Under the pieces are notes generated by a model. The model saw only the letters and a list, made by a program, of their open reading frames with translations. It was not told the DNA's origin and did no database searches. Both the position numbers and the translations under genes were made by a program. From Lachnospiraceae bacterium (GTDB lineage: Bacteria > Bacillota > Clostridia > Lachnospirales > Lachnospiraceae), in assembly GCA_015056885.1 (NCBI GenBank), contig SVFL01000028.1, forward strand, positions 1 to 36,487: a stretch of 36,487 bases of DNA, in the 5' to 3' direction. Numbering within the stretch: the stretch's first letter is position 1; every line of letters starts with the position of its first letter. Below are positions 24,798 through 32,665 of the stretch, piece by piece.

Positions 24798-26622
24798 ATG
24801 GAAAGATAAACTGAATGATTGCTTGAGCATTCTGTTTCCGGTAATATTGTTTTTCTACCCCTTGCGTCATGTAAGAGTCGGTGCAGAATGGTGGGATACA
24901 GGATACAATTATGCTAATTTCACCTATATGGACCATATGGATGAGATGTGGCTGTTTAGTACGTACCTGGGTAATGCAGTGGGCAATTTCTTTACAAAAT
25001 TGCCTTTCGGAGGTACTATGCTGGGGCTGCAGGTATATACCGGATTGGTAGTAAGCTTGTTAGCTTTGATGTCCTATTTTTTCTTTGTGAAAGAAGTGAG
25101 GATTCCTAAGGGGATTACCTTTGTGGGAGTCTTTATCGCATTAAACTTGTGTTGGTGTCCTACGGCTGTTTTGTATAATTATCTTACATATGTGTTTTGG
25201 AGTGTGGGAATCTTATTCTTATACCATGCCCTTATGTATGAGAACAAGAGTACATGGTATTTTGTGCTGGCAGGAATCAGCCTGGGTATAAGCGTTTTTG
25301 TGCGGTTCTCAAATCTGTCCAATATGGCTTTGATTGTGGCTGTATGGGCTATGGGAATTATCCGCAAAGAGAAGGTAAAGAAAGTATGCTGTCAAACCTT
25401 ATGGTGCATTCTGGGATACCTGATAGGACTGGGCATTATGTTTGGGTGGATTGGTATCAGATATGGTGCGGGGAACTACGTACAAAGTATTATAAGACTG
25501 TTATCCATGCCTCAGGAAGCTTCCTCCTATACCTTATACTCCATGATTTATTACCAGATTATCAATTATCAACAGAACCTTATATGGATTAGTTATTTGG
25601 GATTGTTCGTGTTGGCCGGAATGTTGGTATATCAGATATTACCGAAGTCTTTGAATTGGCTTAAGAATATCGGTTACGTGGTTGGAGCCTTTGGATGGTT
25701 TTATGTGCTGATGGTTAGAATGAATATGTTTAACTTTAAGTACAGTACCAAAATGAGTGTATTTCAATGGGCAGTTATGCTTCTGACAGCCACTTTGATT
25801 GCGGGAGTTGTGGTAATATTCGGAAAAAGATTTACCCATAAAGAGAAGCTTCTGTGCGGATTGGGAATGATTGTGATAGTCATTACGCCTCTGGGAAGCA
25901 ATAATCATTTGTATTTGTCCATTAATAATTTATTCTTGGTAGCGCCGGTTACTTTTTGGTTTTTGTATCGTTTTTTGAGATATCTTCCCAAACAGTGGAA
26001 GCTTAAGAAATATAGTCTTTACACTTACCCGGTGAAAGCTATGTGCCTATGCATACTGAGTATGGTTTTGGTTCAGGGAACTCTTTTTGGATGGGGATAT
26101 ATCTTTTCTGAAACGAACGGCGGAGAGAATCTGCATGTTTCTATTGAGAACAATGCAGTTTTGGCGGGTATGAAAACAGATTCAGAAAGGGCGAAGCTGA
26201 TTTCGGAAATATCTTCCTACGTTTCGGAGAATGATCTGAAGGGTAGAGAAGTGATTTTATACGGAAATATTCCGGCCCTGTCCTTTTATCTGGAAATGCC
26301 CTTTGCCATCAGTGCCTGGCCGGATTTACCTTCCTATAATTATGGCATTATGCTGGAAGATTTGAAGGAAGTGGAAAAGATAGCTGAATGCGGAGAGAAA
26401 GAACTTCCGGTTATTTTGATGGATAAACCGGAGGGGACTTTTGTGACGAAAGGAATGGAAGGTGTAGAGGCATTAGCCACTGTATCGGAAACTGTGATTA
26501 CGAAAATAGAAGCAGATCAGAAGCTACTGCTTTTAAAAGATATGATTCAAAGGAATGACTATCAGGTCACTTTTGAAAATGAGAAATTTGTGTTATTTTT
26601 AGCACAAACAAAAGGAGAATAA
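24781..26622 (+). CDS. large multi-pass membrane protein, GT-C-like
   Basis: 613 residues: about eleven helices to residue ~440, then an external C-terminal domain of about 170 residues ending in hydrophilic sequence. Just after helix 1 the loop reads EWWDTGYNYANF (D39), an acidic residue next to aromatic residues at the membrane surface, consistent with GT-C catalytic loops. The ATG lies inside the 3' end of the acyltransferase gene, with AAGAGG upstream in that gene. It is probably an extracytoplasmic sugar transferase for the glycan made here. I recognise the type from clostridial glycan loci but cannot name a family. Confidence 0.74.
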   Translation: MTQKNKWKDKLNDCLSILFPVILFFYPLRHVRVGAEWWDTGYNYANFTYMDHMDEMWLFSTYLGNAVGNFFTKLPFGGTMLGLQVYTGLVVSLLALMSYFFFVKEVRIPKGITFVGVFIALNLCWCPTAVLYNYLTYVFWSVGILFLYHALMYENKSTWYFVLAGISLGISVFVRFSNLSNMALIVAVWAMGIIRKEKVKKVCCQTLWCILGYLIGLGIMFGWIGIRYGAGNYVQSIIRLLSMPQEASSYTLYSMIYYQIINYQQNLIWISYLGLFVLAGMLVYQILPKSLNWLKNIGYVVGAFGWFYVLMVRMNMFNFKYSTKMSVFQWAVMLLTATLIAGVVVIFGKRFTHKEKLLCGLGMIVIVITPLGSNNHLYLSINNLFLVAPVTFWFLYRFLRYLPKQWKLKKYSLYTYPVKAMCLCILSMVLVQGTLFGWGYIFSETNGGENLHVSIENNAVLAGMKTDSERAKLISEISSYVSENDLKGREVILYGNIPALSFYLEMPFAISAWPDLPSYNYGIMLEDLKEVEKIAECGEKELPVILMDKPEGTFVTKGMEGVEALATVSETVITKIEADQKLLLLKDMIQRNDYQVTFENEKFVLFLAQTKGE

Positions 26623-26628
26623 CTTGCT

Positions 26629-27759
26629 ATGATTAATTTCAATGTGCCCCCTTATACAGGTAAAGAAATGGAATACATCCGGGAATGTGTAGAAAACCAG
26701 AAGATTTGCGGTGATGGTGTTTATACCAAAAAGTGTAATGAATGGATAGAAAAAAAGACAGATACTAAAAAGTGTCTTCTTACTACATCTTGCACCCACG
26801 CTTTGGAAATGAGCGCCCTGCTTGCGGACATTCGGCCCGGGGATGAGGTGATTATGCCCGCATACACCTTTGTGTCCACGGCGGATGCATTTGTAATGCG
26901 TGGAGCAGTACCTGTATTTGTAGATATCAGACCGGATACCATGAATATAGATGAGAACCTGATTGAAGCGGCTATTACAGAGAAAACAAAAGCCATTGTA
27001 CCCGTTCATTATGCCGGTGTGGCTTGTGAGATGGACAAGATTACGGAGTTGGCTAAAAAGTATAATTTATTTGTAATTGAAGATGCAGCACAGGGTATTA
27101 TGTCAACCTATAAGGGGAAGGCACTGGGAACCATCGGTGACTTCGGCTGTTTCAGCTTCCATGAAACAAAAAACTATAGTATGGGTGAAGGTGGTGCTTT
27201 ACTGATTCAGGATGAACGTTATGTGGAAGTTGCGGAGATTATCCGCGAGAAGGGTACCAATCGCAGTAAGTTTTACAGAGGACAGATTGATAAATATACC
27301 TGGGTGGATTTTGGTTCTTCTTATTTGCCCAGTGATATGAATGCGGCGTATCTGTATGCCCAATTGGAACTGGCGGAAGAAATCAACGAGCAAAGAATTG
27401 CTTGCTGGAACCGATATTATGAAAACTTAAAACCTTTGGCAGATGCCGCAAAGATTGACCTTCCTGTAGTGCCGGAAGGCTGTGTGCACAATGCACATAT
27501 GTTTTATATTAAGACAAAGGATATTGAGGAAAGGACTGCTTTGATTCAGTATTTGAAGAGCCGGGAAGTAATGTCTGTATTCCACTATATTCCTTTGCAT
27601 ACAGCACCTGCAGGAAAGAAATTCGGACGTTTCCATGGAGAAGACAGATATACGACCAAGGAAAGTGAACGACTGACCCGTTTGCCGATGTATTATCGTA
27701 TTACATTGGAGCAGGTGGATTATATTTGCGAGCAGGTTAAAAATTTTTATTTGAAATAG
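26629..27759 (+). CDS. wecE: dTDP-4-amino-4,6-dideoxygalactose transaminase, WecE/RffA-like
   Basis: A 376-residue PLP aminotransferase that converts dTDP-4-keto-6-deoxyglucose to dTDP-Fuc4N. It is nearly identical in plan and length to enterobacterial WecE. The PLP lysine is K181 in FSFHETKNYSMGEGG, preceded by EDAAQGIMSTYKGKALGTIG, both diagnostic for the WecE/RffA branch. Its substrate would come from RmlB, encoded at the right edge (35593). An AGGAG site lies 11 bases before the ATG, slightly long. An acetyl- or acyltransferase for the new amine could be one of the two GNATs (3774, 17115). The enzyme is clearly distinct from PseC at the left edge, so the locus handles two different 4-amino sugars. 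Confidence 0.9.
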   Translation: MINFNVPPYTGKEMEYIRECVENQKICGDGVYTKKCNEWIEKKTDTKKCLLTTSCTHALEMSALLADIRPGDEVIMPAYTFVSTADAFVMRGAVPVFVDIRPDTMNIDENLIEAAITEKTKAIVPVHYAGVACEMDKITELAKKYNLFVIEDAAQGIMSTYKGKALGTIGDFGCFSFHETKNYSMGEGGALLIQDERYVEVAEIIREKGTNRSKFYRGQIDKYTWVDFGSSYLPSDMNAAYLYAQLELAEEINEQRIACWNRYYENLKPLADAAKIDLPVVPEGCVHNAHMFYIKTKDIEERTALIQYLKSREVMSVFHYIPLHTAPAGKKFGRFHGEDRYTTKESERLTRLPMYYRITLEQVDYICEQVKNFYLK

Positions 27760-27800
27760 TGGCGGAGCTATAGGAATGACTCTGCCTTGGAAGGGTAACG

Positions 27801-29435
27801 ATGAAGAAAAGGGAGAATAACAGAGAAAAAGGATTTATATTGGCGGTATGCATTCTGGGAATGGCTTTCTTAATGCTTCTGGTTTTGAATATTTTCTACG
27901 GTGACCATTGGTTGGATTCCGATATGGCGGCTGAGATGATATTCGCAAAGCAGATTGCAGAGGAGGGAGGTTACTTTACTACTCCAAACTGGTATTATTC
28001 CACAGAATTCAGATTGCTGTATACCCAGCTTTTTATGGTGCCTTTGTTTCACATATTTGAAGACTGGCATGTAATCCGTGTGATTACCAATGTGTTGACT
28101 TATGTGTTGATGCTGGGAAGTTATTATTATTTTATGAAGCCCTTGAAGGTAAGTAAGACTAAGGTGGTACTCAGTTCGGTTCTTTTATTATTGCCTTTTT
28201 CGGAAACCTTTGTCACCCATATGCAGATGGGGAATACCTATATGCCTCACGTGATTATTGTATTTTTCTGCTTTGGTATGTTTCTGCGCCTGGTGCAGCA
28301 AACTAAGATATTAGAAAAGAAAAGAATTATTTTATTAGTGATTTATACGCTTTTGAGCGTGGCTTGCGGTATGTCCGGAGTGCGTTATATGCTGGCCTTG
28401 CAGGTGCCTTTGGTATTGACGGCAGTGTATTATGTGTTTAGTTCGACAGCATTTACAAGTTTAAGAGAAAAGTTTGATAAAGAGAATCTGAAGAATGTTT
28501 GTAAGGGAGAGGGCTTTTTGTGTCTGGTTTACAGTATCTACAGCGCATTTTTTGCACTGGTAGGATACGCCTTTAATGTGGTAGTAATAGCCCGAAAATT
28601 TCCTTTTCAGACCTATGAAGTCACTAACTTTATTAAAGTATTTCAGGGCGTATTATTAGAACGTCTTCAGGATACAGTGGGCAATTTGCTGATGCTTTTC
28701 GGATATATCGAGGAGAAGGGCTTTTTGTCCCTGCGGGGATTGATTTCCATTATAGCGTTTGCATTATTGGCGGGAATCGTTTTACTGACAAAGAGTGTGA
28801 AGACTTTGGCGACTAAGAAAGGAAAGGAAGCGGATTTAAGAAGCTTTATCCGTTATTTCTTTGTGATAGCCTTTATGCTGAATACCTTTGTATTTGTATT
28901 CACTACCAGTACCATTGTATCCAGATATTACATCACAGTATTTATTTTTGTATTACCTTTGTTGTGCTTCTATTTTGAACTGGAAGAACGGTGTTTGGAC
29001 CGATGGTTGGTGTTGTTATTCCTGTGCGGTTGTATGGGTTTGGCAACCATGAAATGTGTGTATTCTTTTATTGATAAGGATAAGAATGCGGAAGAAAAAA
29101 AGGTGGTTGCTTTTCTGGAAGAGAATGGCTATACCTTTGGTTATGCCAGCTATTGGAATGCCAATATTATGACGGAATTAAGTGATGGTGTGGTAGAGGT
29201 AGCGAATATAGCGGATTTTGAAGATATGTCTTTTTTCCGTTGGTCCAGTCCCATGAGATATTATGAGGCAGATTATCATCAGGGCAAAACCTTCCTGCTT
29301 TTGGCAGAAGAGCAAAGAGAAAAGTATGGTGTGTTGTATCTGCGGCAGGGAGGAAATGTGGTGTATGAAGATGAAACCTATACGGTAATCCATTTTGACT
29401 CTGTAAACGAAGTGTTGAAGGAACAAAACATGTAG
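27801..29435 (+). CDS. multi-pass membrane protein, GT39/GT-C-like
   Basis: 544 residues with about ten to eleven helices and a soluble C-terminal domain from about 430. After helix 1 the sequence has D39-S-D41, then a Tyr/Thr/Asn-rich loop and YTQLFMVPLFHIF. An acidic pair in loop 1 followed by an aromatic loop is the pattern of GT39-like GT-C transferases using polyprenyl-phosphate sugars. A weak AAGGG site precedes the ATG. It follows the WecE-like gene by 41 bases and precedes a further split-looking membrane pair. Function is inferred from architecture and context only. Confidence 0.74.
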   Translation: MKKRENNREKGFILAVCILGMAFLMLLVLNIFYGDHWLDSDMAAEMIFAKQIAEEGGYFTTPNWYYSTEFRLLYTQLFMVPLFHIFEDWHVIRVITNVLTYVLMLGSYYYFMKPLKVSKTKVVLSSVLLLLPFSETFVTHMQMGNTYMPHVIIVFFCFGMFLRLVQQTKILEKKRIILLVIYTLLSVACGMSGVRYMLALQVPLVLTAVYYVFSSTAFTSLREKFDKENLKNVCKGEGFLCLVYSIYSAFFALVGYAFNVVVIARKFPFQTYEVTNFIKVFQGVLLERLQDTVGNLLMLFGYIEEKGFLSLRGLISIIAFALLAGIVLLTKSVKTLATKKGKEADLRSFIRYFFVIAFMLNTFVFVFTTSTIVSRYYITVFIFVLPLLCFYFELEERCLDRWLVLLFLCGCMGLATMKCVYSFIDKDKNAEEKKVVAFLEENGYTFGYASYWNANIMTELSDGVVEVANIADFEDMSFFRWSSPMRYYEADYHQGKTFLLLAEEQREKYGVLYLRQGGNVVYEDETYTVIHFDSVNEVLKEQNM

Positions 29436-29452
29436 GAAGCGAAGGAGGAGAA

Positions 29453-30514
29453 ATGATAGGAATAGGATTGGTGGTTCTGGGGATTTTCTTGCTGGTGCTT
29501 CCTGTTCTGGTGGGAACCTTATTTGAAAGAAGACAGGGACAAACAGATGGTCTTATGTTTTACTGGGTAAGCGGTCAGATGCTTATATGGGCAGGATTCT
29601 TGGTAATCTGTGTCCCCATGATTTTATTAAGACAATCTTTTTCTTTGGTTAGTACCTTGTTCCATGGTTACCAGGGAGTATTGCTTTTGGCGGCAATTGT
29701 ACTGGGAATCTATAAGAAGTGCAGAAGAGTAGGAATACAGAAGAAGGAAATAGGCAAGAAAACAGGGATGGCAACAAAGATATGGTGGGTTGTGTTTTGG
29801 TTGTTGTTGATATTGCAATGGGTATTGACTATCTTTTTGGCCTATGAAGAAGGCGATGATGCTTTCTATTTTGCCACAGCAACCATTACGGAGCAGTCTG
29901 ACACCATGTATTTATTATTACCTTATACAGGTTACGCTACAGGCTTAGATGCCAGACATGGGTTGGCACCGTTTCCGGTGTGGATAGCATATCTGGCGAA
30001 AGTATCCGAGATACCGGCACTGGTGGTGGCACAGGTTATACTGCCGTTGGCACTGTTGGGTATGTCGTATGGAATTTACTATTTGATGGCAAAACATTTA
30101 TGTACGGAAAAAGAAGAGACAGTTCCATTGTTTATGGTTTTGACGGAAATACTATTTTTGTTTGGAGGATATTCCCTGTTTACGGCAGAAAATTTTATGC
30201 TTGTGAGGGCGTCACAGGGAAAAGCGGTAATCGCCGGTATTATCCTGCCATTTTTAATGTATTTATTAATGCGGTTGATGAGAAACATGCAAAAACAGGA
30301 AAGAAGTGGAATTGCTTTCTGGATATTGTTTGCAACGACTATGGCAGCTGCCTGTTTATGCAGTACCCAAGGGACAATATTGAGCTGTGTTTTGATTGGG
30401 ATTGCGGGATTATGTGTAGCTGTAAGTTATAAAAAGATAAGGCTGCTGATACCGTTGGTACTATGTTCGGGTGTACCGGTATGTATGGCCCTGTTGTATT
30501 TTGTAGTGAAATAG
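29453..30514 (+). CDS. membrane protein, DUF6077-like N-terminal portion
   Basis: 353 residues with about nine helices. After the helix near 112-131 comes YEEGDDAFY (D135-D136) and a Thr-rich loop ending in a TGYATGLDARHG stretch. I associate this with the DUF6077 group of clostridial membrane proteins, which look GT-C-like. It lacks the soluble C-terminal tail seen in its neighbours. It ends at TAG (30512-30514). The next ORF begins 24 bases later in the same reading frame with only eight sense codons between, and adds about 245 residues, giving the usual ~600-residue size if read together. It may therefore be a gene split by a nonsense codon or a two-gene arrangement. RBS GAAGGAGAA precedes the ATG. 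Confidence 0.7.
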   Translation: MIGIGLVVLGIFLLVLPVLVGTLFERRQGQTDGLMFYWVSGQMLIWAGFLVICVPMILLRQSFSLVSTLFHGYQGVLLLAAIVLGIYKKCRRVGIQKKEIGKKTGMATKIWWVVFWLLLILQWVLTIFLAYEEGDDAFYFATATITEQSDTMYLLLPYTGYATGLDARHGLAPFPVWIAYLAKVSEIPALVVAQVILPLALLGMSYGIYYLMAKHLCTEKEETVPLFMVLTEILFLFGGYSLFTAENFMLVRASQGKAVIAGIILPFLMYLLMRLMRNMQKQERSGIAFWILFATTMAAACLCSTQGTILSCVLIGIAGLCVAVSYKKIRLLIPLVLCSGVPVCMALLYFVVK

Positions 30515-30538
30515 GATGATGTTGGTGAGGGAATTGCC

Positions 30539-31276
30539 ATGATAGAGACATTTCAAAAATATAGTGGCACAGGCTTACTGGTTTGTTGGTTTCTGGTAGC
30601 GTGGTTTTATTTATTCTTTTGTGAGAAGAAGAAAGAGAACAGGGTGCTTTTTGTATATATGCCGGCAGTATTGCTTCTGTTGTTTTTTAATCCTTTGTTT
30701 TACAAAGTGTTTGGAAACCTTACAGAGGAAGCAATTTATTTTCGATTCCTGTGGCTGTTACCTATAACAATGGTAATTTCATATACGGTGATAAAGATAT
30801 ATAGTACATTGAAGGGGGCAAAGCAATATGTTTTTGTATTATTATCCTTTGTGCTGATTGTGTTTTCTGGGCGTTTGGTTTATTTTAACCCGTTATTTGA
30901 AAAAGCGGAGAATCCATATCATGTACCGCAGGAAGTGGTCAATATCTGTGATATGATTGAGGTGGAGGGAAGAGAGGTTGTAGCTGCTTTTCCAAGAGAA
31001 TTTATATTATATGTCCGTCAATATTCGGCAACAGTTTGTATGCCCTATGGAAGAGACGTGTTTTCGTATTATGATCCTTTTTATTCCATGATGAACGAGG
31101 CGGTTATAGAAGTGGAGGAATTGGCGGAATTAGCGAAACAGGCAGGATGTCATTATATTGTTTTGAGTGAGGAAAAGGAATTGGATGGAAATCTGGAAGA
31201 TTTTTCCTATGAAGTGTTTGGAAGGGTTGATAAATATGTGATTTATCGGGATGTTGATATATACATCGGATTATAA
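30539..31276 (+). CDS. membrane protein, C-terminal-like partner of the preceding ORF
   Basis: 245 residues with about four helices in the first ~115 residues, then a soluble domain to the end. That domain has the same style as the external C-terminal domains of the larger membrane proteins nearby: a short segment on residues exposed outside, ending in a Tyr/Val-rich strand. It has its own good ribosome site (GGTGAGGG, seven bases before the ATG), which supports independent translation. It is in the same frame as the preceding ORF, separated by one TAG and eight codons. It is the last gene of the long operon and is followed at once by a terminator. Confidence 0.68.
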   Translation: MIETFQKYSGTGLLVCWFLVAWFYLFFCEKKKENRVLFVYMPAVLLLLFFNPLFYKVFGNLTEEAIYFRFLWLLPITMVISYTVIKIYSTLKGAKQYVFVLLSFVLIVFSGRLVYFNPLFEKAENPYHVPQEVVNICDMIEVEGREVVAAFPREFILYVRQYSATVCMPYGRDVFSYYDPFYSMMNEAVIEVEELAELAKQAGCHYIVLSEEKELDGNLEDFSYEVFGRVDKYVIYRDVDIYIGL

Positions 31277-31304
31277 AAAGAGTAGTCTCACGGCTACTCT
31301 TTTT
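31275..31304. terminator. bidirectional intrinsic terminator between convergent genes
   Basis: An 11-bp perfect inverted repeat (31275-31285 and 31294-31304; AAAAAGAGTAG with its complement), loop TCTCACGG. The stem is bordered by A tracts on one side and T tracts on the other, so it can stop transcription on both strands. It sits on the stop of the plus-strand operon (31276) and 24 bases beyond the stop of the minus-strand gene (31328). Confidence 0.85.
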
Positions 31305-31327
31305 ATGTGATAGGAAATGGTACTTTC

Positions 31328-32485
31328 TTATTCGTCATAATAGGTCAATGCATATACAAAACGGTTGGCCAATTTTTTGCGCCCATCCACATTTAAGTTG
31401 ATGTGGTCTAAGAGATATTGGTCAGCATTAATTTCGTTAACGGTTCCGTATATATTGTCCACGAAGGAAACCCCGTGAATTGTAGTAAAGCGTTCGATGG
31501 TCAGTGCATAATCGGAAAGCTTATAGTTTTCAACATAGTTGTATAAATCGCTACTGATATACTTGCCTTCAGGAGTGATGGCATATGCATAGGTGGGTGA
31601 CATCACAATGATTCGGATATGGGGGTAGGTTTCCTGTATCAAACGGATACTCGCTACTAAGTTGCCTATAAAACAATATACATCCGTAGGATTGTCGTGA
31701 TTAATCAGTGGCTTGGCAGCTAAATAGTCGTTGGCATCATACATAATACCAATTACATCCACTGTATCAAAATCGATGGAAGTAAGTGTTTCATAGGCGG
31801 CGATTCCTTCCTCTGATAACTGGTCTCCGTAGTCTTCAAACATCTTCTCATAGGAAGTATCCACATCATATTTTGAACCATAACAAAAAGCTGTAGTCAG
31901 CCAATATAGGTTGAATGCATCATCCGGATGGATATAATTATGGGAAGAAGCAAGGTAAGAACCTGTTACTGCACAATTATATACGGTGCTGTCTGATAAT
32001 TCGGAAATCATTTGAGCCATGTCATCGCTGGTTCCTTTGTTTTGGGCAAAGGTATCATTGCCCAACAGTACAACCTTTCGGATACCATCATTGGGAGCCG
32101 GAGAATTTCCTTCGTAAATAAGAGGAAGGATATTGTCCAATCTTTCCACATCATATTCATTATCATCAATAGGAGCCAATTTGTCCAAATCAACTTTAAT
32201 TCCCCAATTTTTAACACGCCAGACGATAAAAATAACGGCGAATATAAATACAAGAAGAAGAACCAAGTGCCAGTTGATTTTCAAAATACGATCAAGGATA
32301 CCTGTTTTTGGGCGGGAAGAAACATTTGTAGATGTTTTCATGTCCAAGTTATAAGACTTTTCTTCTGCAATTTTGTCATAGTCTATATTGGTGTCGGCAT
32401 CCAATTTGTCTAAATCAATAATGGTAACTTCAGAAAGCTCTTTTTCTTTCGAAGTCAGATTTTCGTTGTTTGTATCATTATTCAT
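31328..32485 (-). CDS. membrane-anchored SGNH-like protein with altered catalytic residues
   Basis: 385 residues: an acidic cytoplasmic N terminus (1-70), one helix (about 72-91) and an external domain of about 290 residues. The domain shows SGNH/GDSL layout: block I at LLGNDTF (141-147), block II Gly in CAVTGSYLASS (171-181), block III D250-A-N252-D253 and block V D360-H361-I-N363-L-N. Compared with the usual GDS and DxxH motifs, the nucleophile Ser reads Asp/Asn and the catalytic His reads N363, so ordinary esterase activity is doubtful. Relatives act on acetyl groups of wall glycans. It converges with the glycan operon and diverges from the GH25 gene. The RBS complement AGAGGTG precedes the ATG. 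Confidence 0.75.
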   Translation of the reverse strand: MNNDTNNENLTSKEKELSEVTIIDLDKLDADTNIDYDKIAEEKSYNLDMKTSTNVSSRPKTGILDRILKINWHLVLLLVFIFAVIFIVWRVKNWGIKVDLDKLAPIDDNEYDVERLDNILPLIYEGNSPAPNDGIRKVVLLGNDTFAQNKGTSDDMAQMISELSDSTVYNCAVTGSYLASSHNYIHPDDAFNLYWLTTAFCYGSKYDVDTSYEKMFEDYGDQLSEEGIAAYETLTSIDFDTVDVIGIMYDANDYLAAKPLINHDNPTDVYCFIGNLVASIRLIQETYPHIRIIVMSPTYAYAITPEGKYISSDLYNYVENYKLSDYALTIERFTTIHGVSFVDNIYGTVNEINADQYLLDHINLNVDGRKKLANRFVYALTYYDE

Positions 32486-32532
32486 AGAACACCTCTTTGT
32501 GTTTGCTTTCTTGGATTCTCATTTATTTTACT

Positions 32533-32538
32533 ATTATA
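32533..32538 (-). promoter_or_regulatory. candidate -10 box for the minus-strand SGNH-like gene
   Basis: On the minus strand this reads TATAAT, about 48 bases before the start codon at 32485. I see no good -35 at 16-18 bases upstream; a TGGACA lies only nine bases away. An alternative pair further upstream on the same strand (TTGTTC, 17 bases, TATAAG) is also imperfect. A promoter is expected here, but the exact element is uncertain. Confidence 0.35.
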
Positions 32539-32599
32539 TGCATTGTTTGTCCACATTACTTATAAAAATTTAAGAATTGATGAACAAAAACACTTTCTC

Positions 32600-32628
32600 T
32601 TGCACCATATGGTGCGAAATGGTATACT
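32600..32628 (+). promoter_or_regulatory. sigma-A-type promoter of the GH25 gene
   Basis: The -35 box TTGCAC (32600-32605) and -10 box TATACT (32623-32628) are 17 bases apart, with TGG before the -10 (extended -10). Transcription would start near 32635, giving a short leader with the RBS AGGAAGG before the ATG at 32666. The -35 box is embedded in a perfect palindrome, listed separately. Confidence 0.82.
32602..32615. promoter_or_regulatory. 14-bp palindromic operator candidate over the -35 box
   Basis: GCACCATATGGTGC is a perfect 14-bp inverted repeat without spacer. It overlaps four bases of the -35 box and extends into the promoter spacer. This is the place where a dimeric repressor would block RNA polymerase. 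It is not followed by a T run, so it is not a terminator. The regulator is unknown and no transcription factor gene is in the window. Confidence 0.6.
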
Positions 32629-32665
32629 AGCAATAGTATTGTGATGAGTTAGGAAGGATAACACA

